DNA from: Diphasiastrum complanatum
Taxonomy: Eukaryota > Streptophyta > Lycopodiopsida > Lycopodiales > Lycopodiaceae
Direction: 5' to 3'
DNA: 64,000 bases
NCBI GenBank assembly: GCA_029204225.1
Contig: CM055096.1
Location: 33,796,571-33,860,570, forward strand
A program made the position numbers and the translations under genes. The notes under the pieces are model-generated. The model had not been told where the DNA came from. It did not search any database and saw nothing but the letters and a program-made list of their open reading frames with translations. Below are positions 10,436 through 20,348 of this stretch, piece after piece; the stretch's first letter is position 1, and every line of letters starts with the position of its first letter.

Positions 10436-10575
10436 AAACAAACTGGAAAAAAGTGATTGTTAAGAACGCACACAAGAGCGATATGTATGGCAAATAGAAC
10501 TTGGAATATCGCACTTGTGCGCACATAGACCACTAGCTACAAAAAAACAAACAGTTGCGTGCACAAGAGCAATAT
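10414..10575. repeat. Four alternating copies of a ~18-bp motif (ATATCGC…TTGTGCGC)
   Basis: The motif occurs at 10414-10430 (forward), 10466-10484 (reverse), 10506-10524 (forward) and 10557-10575 (reverse), with centres 40-53 bp apart. Each pairs an ATATCGC/ATATTGC half with a TGTGCGC/TGTGCGT half across a few bases. The strict alternation of orientation means any two neighbours can form a hairpin. Confidence 0.6.
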
Positions 10576-10685
10576 ACATGAAAATTGAGAAAAACAAAAC
10601 AAAAAATATTAGGTTATGTGCCTTTTATAGATTATTTTTCACATGTGAGAATCGATAGTCAATCTTGAATCCTCCAAGACAAATG

Positions 10686-10947
10686 AAAAGGCGTAACTGC
10701 AGCAGGTGGTTATCTGATATTCAAAAATATCAAAGGTCAACCAACCTCCTTATTCCCAGAGCACTCTTTTATCGTAGTGTTTGTTAGACCACTACGAATG
10801 ATCTTGGCCTTGCGGCACTTCAGTGTCTTCAAGAGGCTGCTAAGGATTATCAGAGCCTATTTTTGGAAGAGTCTTTTTTTGCTAGCCATACATGCCAAGC
10901 GAGTTACCATAATGCCAAAAGATTTTCAACTACAAGATGCGGAATAA
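10686..10947 (+). pseudogene. Centromeric histone H3 (CENH3)-like pseudogene fragment
   Basis: The frame contains D-I-Q-K-Y-Q-R-S-T-N-L-L-I-P, the junction of the N-terminal helix and helix 1. It then has ALQCLQEAAKDY (helix 2), and after a one-base frameshift in a T run near 10870, AIHAKRVTIMPKDF, the end of the histone H3 fold. Canonical H3 has ELLIR and KDIQL at these places; TNLLIP and KDF are the CENH3-type forms. There is an in-frame TAG near 10780 in loop 1. The piece covers most of the histone fold but lacks a start and N-terminal tail. It is intronless here, so it may be a retrocopy or a captured fragment. The histone fold assignment is fairly safe; the CENH3 subtype is an inference. 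Confidence 0.6.
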
Positions 10948-11059
10948 GTACTGTAGATTACATAAGTGTGAGCCATCTGCACCCAGACCTGATCCCTTAG
11001 ATAGGATAGACCTCCCTACCAAGAAGCCTAGAAAGCAGCCAGCCCCCAAGAGGGCCTCG

Positions 11060-11205
11060 AAGAAATCACGAAGATGGATATCCAAGTTTTTCCTTCGAGT
11101 GAAAATGTAGATAATGCAGGATTGGATTCAATTGTAAATATAGCTACAACCATTTTGGAAAATCTGATTAATCTTGTAGATACTATTCTTCCTCCTCCTC
11201 TTTTT
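11060..11205 (+). pseudogene. Possible exon upstream of the Ulp1-like gene
   Basis: An open stretch reads DIQVFPSSENVDNAGLDSI and NIATTILENLINLVDTILPPP before a T-rich tract that ends in an acceptor at 11225. It precedes the Ulp1-like exon by a short putative intron. Upstream, 10980-11060 encodes a lysine/arginine-rich stretch (KKPRKQPAPKRASKKSRR). Function unknown, and the exon limits are guesses. Confidence 0.3.
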
Positions 11206-11225
11206 AAAATTTTTTTCACATATAG

Positions 11226-12318
11226 ATTCGGATGAATATTTGAAACTTGAGAATGACATATCTGATGTTGTTGATAGAGCAGGAATTCCATTTTGTTTCA
11301 GATTAGAGGAACTTGATTTTAGCATAAATTTTAGGACTATTGATTGTTTGGATCTGAAAAATAGACGGGCTTCTATCAATGATCCTATGATAGAGTCTAG
11401 GGTTCAACTCTTGCAATTTGACATTGCAAGGGATTCAAGCCGAGAAGTCTTAGTTCTCAGCAAGTTTTTCCTTCAGTCCATAAAGGAGAAAAATGACACC
11501 TTGGTAGAGTGTCTATTTAGTGGATGCACACCACTCATGAAATACCTAGTTGTGCCATATCATACTAAGTAGGACAATTTATATGCTTCTTGTTGTTAGC
11601 TTTATCATTGGCATTCAAATTTGGAAATATTTCTCATAATTGCATCTAATGGACTGTCTATTTTATTTTGCAGTGAGCACGGGAGCTTAAACATGATCTC
11701 TTTCACAAGATCTGTAGATAATGTAATTAAACTAGTTTTTTTTGTGTAAAGATGAACTCAACTAGTAATACGCATAAGGATATTGACTCAATCATGCCGA
11801 CAATCTGTAAATACATTCCAATAGAAAATGCCAAGGCAGGAAAATGCGATATCATCAGTCTAGAGGTAAATCTTGTCCATCTCACCAACATTTTAAAATC
11901 AAAATTCTAATGTATTCTATTCATTGTGTGGTTTCCTTCATTCATATATTGTGTGCTGAAATTTTTGCAGTCACTCCAGCAAAATGATTCATTTAGCTGT
12001 GGGTGATACATTTTGTATAATGCAAAATCATTTTTTGAGTGGACCTTCAGCAGGATGTTGATAATTCAAAGGTAATTTATTTTGTTAATTCTTGATTTTG
12101 GAATCGTGATTATTTTTTTTATTTTGTAAATTTTCTAACCATAACTAATACATGAATATTCTATCTTGTAGTTTACGATTTGTGAATACACAGCAGCCCA
12201 GCAGGTGTACAGATTCAGAAAAGAAATTACCCTGAGCATATTGGTGAGAGCAAGGCTTCAACCACCCCCTGATGATAATGGTGCTATTGATGATGTTATT
12301 ATAGTAAATAAAGATTAA
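11226..12318 (+). pseudogene. Decayed Ulp1/SENP-type cysteine peptidase (C48 family) in four exons
   Basis: Exon 1 (11226-11572) has the start of a Ulp1 domain: IDCLDLKNRRASINDPMIE matches the DL…LND…I pattern, and ends VVPYHTK. Exon 2 (11674-11865) begins EHGSLNMISF, equivalent to the HWSL block with the catalytic His but Trp changed to Gly. It frameshifts in a T run, then reads MNSTSNTHK where the family has an Asp (here Asn), and closes at E/gtaaat. Exon 3 (11971-12071) reads LQQNDSFSCG with the oxyanion Gln and catalytic Cys codon TGT 11998-12000, then TGA 12004-12006. Exon 4 (12172-12318) is open to its TAA. Ulp1 enzymes cleave SUMO conjugates and are also found inside plant DNA transposons. 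The stop, frameshift and lost Asp make this copy inactive. Confidence 0.6.
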
Positions 12319-12879
12319 AAAAAATATAGATAGCACAGGACAAACATAGATACAAAATGTATAGAGTTGATAGGAACATATACAAGTATATATCAAATGC
12401 AGTTCCATTTTCTTGAATTTGAGAGCTCAAAAAACATCAGCTCCTATCTTTTTCACAGCTATAACAAGACAAATATTAGTGAATGTGTCATTGCAAATTA
12501 TGCCATTTTCCTTAAGTGTGTACTATTTTGAACTGGCGATAAACATAGAGTACTTATGAGTCTTCCGTTGATGATGAATCTGAAATAAGTGGATAGATTG
12601 GTTTGTAATAGCATGAGCTATGCTATGATATAATCAAGGCTCCAATGCTCTTCCACCTCAATAATAATAAAAATTATTTGTTGTGTATAATGCTTATCTC
12701 CTTTCAGTTTGTGTGACCATTCATTTGGAAGTCTTGATCTAGTGGTATCCATATACCATTAGATTTTTTGAATCTTTGATAGCTAAATGTGAGAAAGAGT
12801 ATGTGTTTTTCGATATATTATGGAAGATCATTGACAACTTTTTTATCGTGCATTCTATATCATTATTTGTTTTACTATC
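12319..12879. other. Intergenic stretch, no gene seen
   Basis: AT-rich DNA between the convergent ends of the plus-strand Ulp1-like remnant and the minus-strand exon at 12880-13337. No open frame, repeat pair or RNA gene could be supported. Confidence 0.5.
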
Positions 12880-13337
12880 CTAGCCTTGATCCATGAGATC
12901 TGACAAAATCTCATCTGATAAGTCCTTGCAAATAAATAAAGTTGATGTCCTTTGAACACTTGCACTTGAGAAAAAATCAACAAATATATGTGATGAGAGA
13001 AACCAACTTAGGGGAACTATTTTCGAATCTATACTTATCTTCATGACATTTCTAACATCCAAGAGTAGCTTGCATCTGAAGGATTCAGAAACAATACTGT
13101 CAGGAGTAAGCCACTCATCACACTGGAAACTTGGCAATGAAATTGCTTCAAGCTTGCCAAAACTCCCATCTGTTTGTGGTAAATATGAAGATTCATAAAA
13201 ATATATACTACTATCTGCAAGCTCCTTTGGACTTCTTCCTCTGTATTACAACTTTTCAACGTCGGAGTGAATCACATCCAATATTCCTGCAAGTGATTGT
13301 GTTGGCTCCCATTCACTTATGTTTGATGGATATAAAT
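12880..13337 (-). pseudogene. Last exon of an unrecognised minus-strand gene
   Basis: A minus-strand acceptor (tttcttctttcag) at 13338-13350 is followed by a frame reading ISEWEPTQSLAGILDVIHS, an in-frame TAA near 13246-13248, then LEAISLPSFQCDEWLTPDS, LLLDVRNVMKISIDSKIVP and a final DLMDQG stop at 12880. Codon use looks coding throughout. It is probably the 3' end of a gene, or part of the same decayed unit as the minus-strand exons at 9143-10435. No domain recognised. Confidence 0.4.
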
Positions 13338-13446
13338 CTGAAAGAAGAAAAACATTGAATAATTTAAATCGTAATCTGAAGAGTTTCAATTAAAAAAAAA
13401 CTATGATTGCAGTAAAGTGCATACATTTTAACAAATCTGATATAGA

Positions 13447-14589
13447 GTGACCTCCAGGAGTTGTCTTGAACTCCAAAAGTTTTGCTTTCCGGGATTAGTA
13501 TTTCTTTTTATTCCAAATGTTCTTCATGTTCCAAATCTTACCAAAAATCTACTTTTCATTATTAGAATCGTTGATTTGGGCCATACATTCGAATTTGATT
13601 CTAACAAGTTCAATATTAGAAAAAAGTAGAAAGGAACTTGCACTTGGAAAGAGGCAAGTCAATTTTTATAAGCTTAGTCATTGCAACTTTTGACTAATCA
13701 AGCTCTATCTACTTCTACTTTGGAAGATGCAGATTTAATGTGGCATTATAGAATGGGGAATGTCAATTTTATTTGTCCTTGTTTCAAGTCTAATTTGCAA
13801 CACACATCCAAAGGTGTGTTAGATATTGTGAATAGTGACTTATGTGGACCCATGTATACTCTCTCGATAGGGGGAGCAAAATACTTTTTGATCTTCATTG
13901 ACGATTGTTCGAGGACGACAATAGCCTATTTTCTGAAGAAGAAATCAAAAGCCCTCAAGTATTTTCATCAATTCAAACATGAAGTTGAGAATCAAAATAA
14001 TAAGAAAATCAAGACAATTCGAACTAATGGTGGAGGCGAAGTCATTCGACTGAACTCAAATATTACTACAAAACTCATGGCATTCTTTTGTGGTATACCA
14101 CCAACTATTCTCCATAGTCGAATGGAGTGGCTGAACATAGAAATCGAACACTTGTTAAAACTGTGAAAAGTATGATTCTACATGTAGGATGATCAAAGAT
14201 ATTTTGGATAGAAGTCGTCTTGAGAGCTATGTAATTTCAGAATCTACTTACAATCAAACTCTGAGACTTAGTTGACAAAATACCCAAAGATGTGTGGACA
14301 GGTTCAAAACCTTCGGTAAGGAATCTTCAAATTTTTGGTTGTATCACTTCCACATAGACTCCAGCAAAACTTTGTAACTACTAGGTCTGAGTCTATCTTT
14401 GTTGGATACTCTTTGAATCATAAAGCTTATAAGATTTACAATCTAGTGACTAAGAAGATTACTTTTAATAGAGATGTTATCTTTCTCGGAGATTCGTTTC
14501 TCAATGTCAAGGGAAAGCAGGAAGTTACAGATGTCAAATCAATTCTTGATATTGCATCAAATTCGAATAACGACTCTACTCCAAATTAA
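13447..14589 (+). pseudogene. Ty1/copia fragment: pre-integrase to integrase tail
   Basis: Pieces in three frames read NVLHVPNLTKNL (end of protease region), then GVLDIVNSDLCGPMYTLSI and FLIFIDDCSRTTIAYF (integrase core), KTIRTNGGGEV (second catalytic Asp changed to Asn), and finally ESIFVGYSLNHKAYKIYN (integrase tail). The NGVAE block is frameshifted and the fragment stops before RT. It has no LTRs of its own, and a minus-strand LTR starts right after it at 14618. Confidence 0.85.
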
Positions 14590-14617
14590 TGATTGAGAAG
14601 ACAACTTGACATAGTCG

Positions 14618-14693
14618 TGTTGGAACCTTAGGAGCAACTATCTACACTTTGATTGTCACCACTTGCAATCACCGATTCCAAACAAGCGGAAGC

Positions 14694-14728
<35 letters not shown>

Positions 14729-15057
14729 GAAAGGAGGAGGAGCAAAGAACACCAAAGCTTGTCGTTACAACTCACTAGTTCTCATTCCAAAAATGATGAT
14801 AAGTACAATGGAAATTTTTGGGTCACCAAAGGACCATAATAAATTCGAAACTTATCTACTCAAATACTACACTACTTTTTATGATTTTTCTTAATAATGA
14901 CTTGCTCGTTGCACATGGGTTACACCAGCCTCGTACAACACTCATATATTCACCGACACAGGCCGTCGGTGGTAGCCATATTATACAAGTTGACATATGA
15001 CTACAAAATTGGGATCATAAACAAACTTCTTACCACAAACACACATGAGTTCTAACA
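14618..15057 (-). repeat. 3' LTR of a minus-strand copia element
   Basis: Plus-strand ends are TGTTGGAAC and GTTCTAACA, a near-perfect terminal inverted repeat of TG…CA type. To the right, 15058-15068 read as the reverse complement of a polypurine tract (aagggggag). That fixes it as the 3' LTR of the minus-strand pol fragment beside it. It contains a (CA)n microsatellite. Confidence 0.75.
14694..14728. repeat. (CA)n microsatellite inside an LTR
   Basis: About 17 uninterrupted CA units lie inside the LTR at 14618-15057. The histidine/threonine-rich frame over it is not a gene. Confidence 0.95.
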
Positions 15058-15352
15058 CTCCCCCTTAGTAACTAGTTTGTTTACATTAATATTTAATAAA
15101 TCCCTAAACTTTTCAAATTTGCTTCATGCAAAAAGCTTCGTGAAAATATTGGCTAATTGTTCTTCTATAGAACAATAGATCAAATTAACTTCTTTACTTA
15201 ACACTTTTTCTCTCACAAAGTGGTACTGTGTCTCAATATGCTTTGTGCGTGCATGGAAAATAGAATTTTTAGCTATCTGTATACAACTGGTGTTATCACA
15301 AAACACTACTGTAGGATAATCCAACATAAGTGATAACTCACCAAGCATCGTC
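15058..15352 (-). pseudogene. Copia RNase H C-terminal fragment
   Basis: The minus-strand frame reads LGELSLMLDYPTVVFCDNTS, then IFHARTKHIETQYHFVREK and LANIFTK, the last third of copia RNase H ending just before the polypurine tract. It is cut at about 15352, where E3's 5' LTR sequence begins without its first 80 bp. The rest of the element is missing. Confidence 0.85.
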
Positions 15353-16122
15353 GTAAATGCCAAATTTGGCCTAGATAGAACTCGAGCTATATGGATTTTT
15401 CATATCTAGTTGGTTTAATACAACTTGCATATAGGTTGTAGACTTAGAAATAGCAAAAAAAATGCTTGTAGAAACTCGTGGCATATCACATGCATTTATT
15501 GTAGGTGATCCATAGTGACATGCAAGGCATGCACAAAGTGAAATGGACACATGCATGATGATTTGTACAATTCTACCTAGAACTAGGACACTTGATAAAA
15601 GTAGGTAGAGATACATGCTTGAGATGTGACAAATGTCACTTAGGCTCTAGTTTCCACTTTAGATGTGATTGAAAGGTGGATGGATGTGATTCTACCTCAA
15701 GCTACCTCAAACTCCATAAATATCTGTAGCCATTCTCATATTTTTTTTATGAAGAACCAAAGCTTTGTAGCTATTCCATGCCATTTTGGACCTAAACCAT
15801 TTTTGCTTGATATTTCTTTCTCTTTCTCTCTCTAACTCGTGTTGAGGCTAATGCTCATACACTAATTTCTTGTACTTTTGCTCATTTATGATTCATTGCT
15901 ATCATTCTCGTGTTGAGGCTAATGCTAATGCTTTTGCTCATTTATGATTCATTGTTATCATTCTCTGATTTTTAGCATGCTAGATTGTGGTTAAGCCATA
16001 AGTTCTGTACTAGATCTTGCTATTCAATCTAGAATCAGATTATTGTGCTAATCACAAAGCTTAATAAGATCTATCATACTTGTGGATCATCCCCACACGT
16101 GTGAATTCTAGAAATTTTGTCA
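15353..16122 (+). repeat. E3 5' LTR, truncated, with an internal tandem duplication
   Basis: It matches 22538-23247 closely but lacks the first 80 bp. A ~60-bp segment (…cgtgttgaggctaatgct… to …tatcattct) is duplicated at about 15838-15965; the 3' LTR has it once. CACACGTGTG lies at 16094-16103. LTR end is GTCA before the primer site. Confidence 0.9.
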
Positions 16123-16880
16123 TGGTATCAGAGCCAAATTGAGCTTTGCATGCTAACATCTCTGATTATACAAGAATTTGAGAGCTAATTCAAGCAAAAA
16201 TGCAGTTATACACTTTTTCTTACCTTTCTCTGAAGTGTGTTTGGATCAAATTGGATTGAAACTAAATTTTCAGGTCTAAATAGTGATAGTATAGAATTCT
16301 AGAATTCCGCACTTGTGAAAATCAGAGATTTTCAGTCCAATCTATCTCCTTGCTAGTTGATCCAAAGATAGTGGTGTTATAGCTTGATGGAAAGATTATG
16401 AAGTGTATTTTCCATAGAAATTAAAACCAAATCAATCTTATGTGTCTATTAGGAGTTATAAGCTCTTGAAGAGGGTAGGAAGAGGTCCAAAATCCGAGTG
16501 GCCACTTTTTTATTTGATTCAACCTTGCTTTGTTCTGAGTCCATTGTTTTGAACATCCTACACAAGAAACTGAAGATCGAGACTAAGTTTGAAGTAATTG
16601 AACACCTTCTGAGCCTTCTAAGTATCAATAGTGTTAGGCTTTTGAAGCATTTCAAGTACGATTCAAACTTGTCAAAGTGCCTTAAATCATTTTGAGTGTC
16701 TGATCTAGATAATCTTGTTTTGTGGAATATTTGAGATCCATCTCAAATACATTTGCAAGTTTTTAACATAGGAGGTAGCACATCCTTGAAAATACCTATA
16801 GTGAAAGAGAGCAGCAACATTAAGTCTGATTGGAACAGGTCAAATATATTGTTGTCCAATAACTAAGAAGTCTTCATATA

Positions 16881-17246
16881 ATGGCACCTTTGGGAGGATA
16901 TCTCCTAGAAGCAAATGAAAGACTAAATACTTCTAATTACTCGATTTGGAAGTTTAGAATGGAGTCTATGGTCAAGAAAGAGAAGGCTATTGGCCTTCCA
17001 AAGTCACTTTTCAAAGATTTCAAGCTTTGGGAGGCTTGTGCTATTGCAAAATCACATAGAAAGCCATATCAAAAGTCTTTTATCAAGACTACTCAAACTT
17101 TGGAGCTTATACACTCAGATGTTCATTTTTCTTCTTCTAAAAGTATTGGTGGTGCAACATGTTTTGTCACCTTTATTGATGACTTTGCAAGATATACTTG
17201 GTTGTACCTACTTTCTTCAAAAGCTATGGTAATTGATCACTTTTAA
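16881..17246 (+). pseudogene. E3 gag-integrase fusion frame made by deletion
   Basis: The first ~30 residues are the gag start, keeping NYSIWKFRMESM where E1 has a stop. From about residue 31 (nt ~16971) the frame continues as KKEKAIGLP…EACAIAKSH, the integrase zinc region, which in E1 lies some 1.3 kb downstream. So the rest of gag, the zinc knuckle and protease are gone, yet the frame was kept. It then contains the integrase start (IHSDVHF, FIDDFARYTW) and is frameshifted at 17246. Confidence 0.85.
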
Positions 17247-19202
17247 TCTTCAAAGCTTATGTTGAGAAGTAGTTTTCTTTCAAAGTTAAAGCTTTAAGAT
17301 GTGATGGAGGAGGTGAATACATCTCCAACAAGTTTTATGAATATTGTGAAGGTGAAGGAATAAAGAGAGAGTTTTCTTGTGCTTATTCTCCATCTCAAAA
17401 TGGAGTTGTTGAGAGGAAAAATCGATCTTTATGTGAATGTGCTAAAGCAATCCGAGTTGAAGCTTCTTTGCCTATTGAATATTGGGGTGAAGCAATTACT
17501 CGTGCAAACTATTTGTGCAATAGATTACCTCACAATGCACTTGCTGGAAAATCACCATATGAAGCCTTGTTTAAGAAAAAAACTAATGTAGATCACCTTA
17601 GAGTTTTTGGATGTGCTTGCTTTGTTAATGTACCCTTGAGAACAAGTAAAAGAGATGATCCTAATTCTATTAAAGGGATCATGGTTGGATATTCATCCAA
17701 CAAGAAAGCTTATAGAATCTATGTTCCCTCTACCTCAACCACAATTGAGAGTAGGGATATTATATTCCATGAGGATCAAAAATACATTTTTGAGGAGGCC
17801 GAGTTCAAAGATTCTCAAAAAGATACTCCAATCATCACCCTTGAAGACTATCATGGAGAGATGGGGCCGAGAATTGAGGAGGAGTCACCTCAAATGTTTT
17901 CACCAAGGAGATCTCAAAGAGAAAGATCCGAGCCTAGGAGGCTTACATATGAAGATAGAGGCAAGCAAGTGGAACTTTCACATGAAGAGCCAAAGGATGT
18001 ATATGATGCACTCAATTCGAATGAATGGTTTCTTGCCATGAAGGAGGAATATGATGCTTTGATAGCCAACAAGACATGAGAACTTGTGGATCTTCCATCC
18101 AACAAGCACACCATTGGTTGCAAGTGGGTTTTTTGAGTCAAGTATAATCAAGGTGGCACAATCAACAAGTACAAGGCAAGGCTTTGTGCAAAGGGTTTTG
18201 CTCAAGTTTATGGACTTGATTGTGATGAGACTTTTGCTCTAGTTGCAAAGATGGTATCAATTAGAATCATAATTTCTATTGCATGTTTTTCAATTGGAAA
18301 CTTTTCCAACTAGATGTCTCTAATGCATTTTCAAATGGATATCTAGAAGAAGAGATTTATATGGATTGACAGCCTATTGGGTTCATTCATGACAAAGACA
18401 AAGTTTGCTTGCTCTTCAAAAGTCTATATGGACTAAAACAAGCTCCAAGGTCATGGTATTCTCAACTTAACACCTTTCTTGAGTCACTAGGATTTAATCT
18501 TAGTAACTATGATCCTTCCTTGTATGCCAAGTTTTTTGATAGAGATATTATCATCTTTCTTATTCATGTTGATGATATCATTGTAATAGGAAGTTGTATC
18601 AAGTTAGTTGAGGAAACCAAGGTTGCACTTGGAAAAGAGTTCAAGATGCAAGATCTTGGAAAACTTCACTACATATTAGGACTAGAGATTGACTTTCTTA
18701 AAGATAAAGCTTTTATAGGTCAATCTAAGTATGCTCTTTCAATGTTAAAAAAGTTCAATATTTTAGATTGTAAGAGTATAGAAACTCCTATGGAGCAAAT
18801 TGTAAAAGACCCTAACAAAGGTGATGAAAGATCCTTTGTGGACATCACTCTTTTTAGGAATCTTATAGGCTCCTTAATTTGGCTCACAATAACTAGACCT
18901 GACATAAGTTTTAGTGTTCATAAGTTGAGCTAAGCAATGCAAAATCCAACTATTCATCATTGGAAAATGGCCAAGAGAGTGCTTAGATACATATCTTCAA
19001 CTTTTGACTATGGTTTATTGTATAAAAGTAAAGATCTTTCTATAGTTGGCTATTCTGACTCAGATTCTGCAAGTGATAGAGCAGATCGAAAATCTACAAG
19101 TGCTTATGTCATATATCTTGGAGGAAACTTGATATCTCGGCTTTCCAAAACACAAGATACTGTATCACTCTCAACTTGTGAAGCTGAGTATAAGGCAGTC
19201 AC
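17247..19202 (+). pseudogene. pol: E3 pol remainder: integrase, RT, start of RNase H
   Basis: Recognisable blocks are DGGGEYISN, NGVVERKNR and the GYSSNKKAY tail, then RT with KSLYGLKQAPRSW and HVDD (E1 has YVDD), then SDSDSASDRADRK of RNase H and STCEAEYKAV. Several stops sit where E1 has Trp, Gln or Arg codons, for example TAG near 17267, TGA near 18076 and 18135, and TAA near 18931. There are also single-base frameshifts. E4 interrupts it at 19202. Confidence 0.9.
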
Positions 19203-19476
19203 ACTTAGAATTTGCTTCGAACAGGAACACAGATCATGCTACACAGTAACACAGACAGAAAACACTCTCCACACCAAGCTCACGTAGCAACTATATTTCT
19301 CAAAATGAAATTACACTATACATATAGTTGTTCACTCACACAACCCATGCATGACCCAGGTTGCCGTTGGCGGGACGCGTGTCCCATCGACTTGCCTCGT
19401 GGCGAGGCCAACTGACCCTTATCAACTGATAGGACCCACAGTACAGTAACACAATGATTCTACTTTAATTCTAACT
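19203..19476 (-). repeat. E4 3' LTR
   Basis: The 274-bp copy, compared with the 245-bp right copy, has an extra ~29 bp before the ATTCTAACT end. Unusually for copia the ends are AGTTAGAAT…ATTCTAAGT on the element strand, not TG…CA. Confidence 0.8.
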
Positions 19477-19530
19477 CTCTCCCTTAAAGTAGAGTCTACT
19501 TTTTATACAATCATATACATAGCTTTAATG

Positions 19531-19845
19531 TCAACAAACTTTAAGTATAGAAAACTTTGATCTAAACTTATCAATATTTTCTCCAACAAGTGGCTTAGTG
19601 AAAATATCAGCTAGTTGTTCTTCTGTACTACAATGAACAACATGAATTTCAAAACTCAGCAGCCTATCACATATAAAGTGATACTGAATCTCAATGTGTT
19701 TGGTTCTCGCATGGAACACTAGACTCTTTGCTAGTTGAATGCCACTCTGACTGTCGCTATGTAAAATTGTGGGATTTTTCTGCTTCATGCCAACTTCTTC
19801 CAAGATTTGTCTCAACCATATAGCTTCATGTGCTGCACTACACAT
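19531..19845 (-). pseudogene. E4 RNase H
   Basis: The frame reads CSAAHEAIWLRQILEEVGM, HSDSQSGIQLAKS, HARTKHIEIQYHF and EQLADIFTKPL, and ends at a stop 55 bp before the LTR. It is nearly identical in type to E7's RNase H at 45288. Only the C-terminal half remains, because the deletion that removed RT also took its start. Confidence 0.9.
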
Positions 19846-20348
19846 TGCCTTATACTCTGCTTACATCCAAAGATTCGCAAGTGGTTCACCTTTGGCTTCT
19901 TCTTTGTGAATGCTTTCTCAGGTGTTATTTTTGGTATGGCAATGGTAGAACTTCTATTTTGAAGATAGACTATCGTACTACATGCTTCTGACCAAAAATC
20001 TTTTGGCAGTTTCATCTCAGCTAGCATAGATCTAGCACTTTTCACAATTGTACGATTCTTGCGCTCAGCTACACCATTTAGAGCAGGAGTATGAGCTTGC
20101 GTAAATTGTCTTTTAATCCCACATTGATCACAAAGATCATTGAAGTCATTAGACTTGTACTCACCTCCACTATCTGATCTTAGGACTTTGATCTTCCTAC
20201 CTGTCTGATTTTCGACCAATGCTTTGAAGCTCTTGAAATTGTCAAATGCATCCGATTTCTTCTTCAAGAAGTAGATCCACGTCTTACGTGACATATCATC
20301 AATAAAGGTCATGAAATAGAAGGCTTTACCTAGGGACATGGTCCTCAT
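19846..20348 (-). pseudogene. E4 integrase core, fused to RNase H by a deletion
   Basis: The frame has FYFMTFIDDMSRKTWIYF, LRSDSGGEYKSN and NGVAERKNRT, so the second Asp and the Glu of the D,D,E triad remain. At RIFGC it runs into sequence that, in another frame, is the AEYKAMC part of RNase H. The integrase tail and entire RT are therefore deleted, junction near 19866. The frame to its right (20326-21453) overlaps it with a shift around the first catalytic Asp. Confidence 0.9.
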
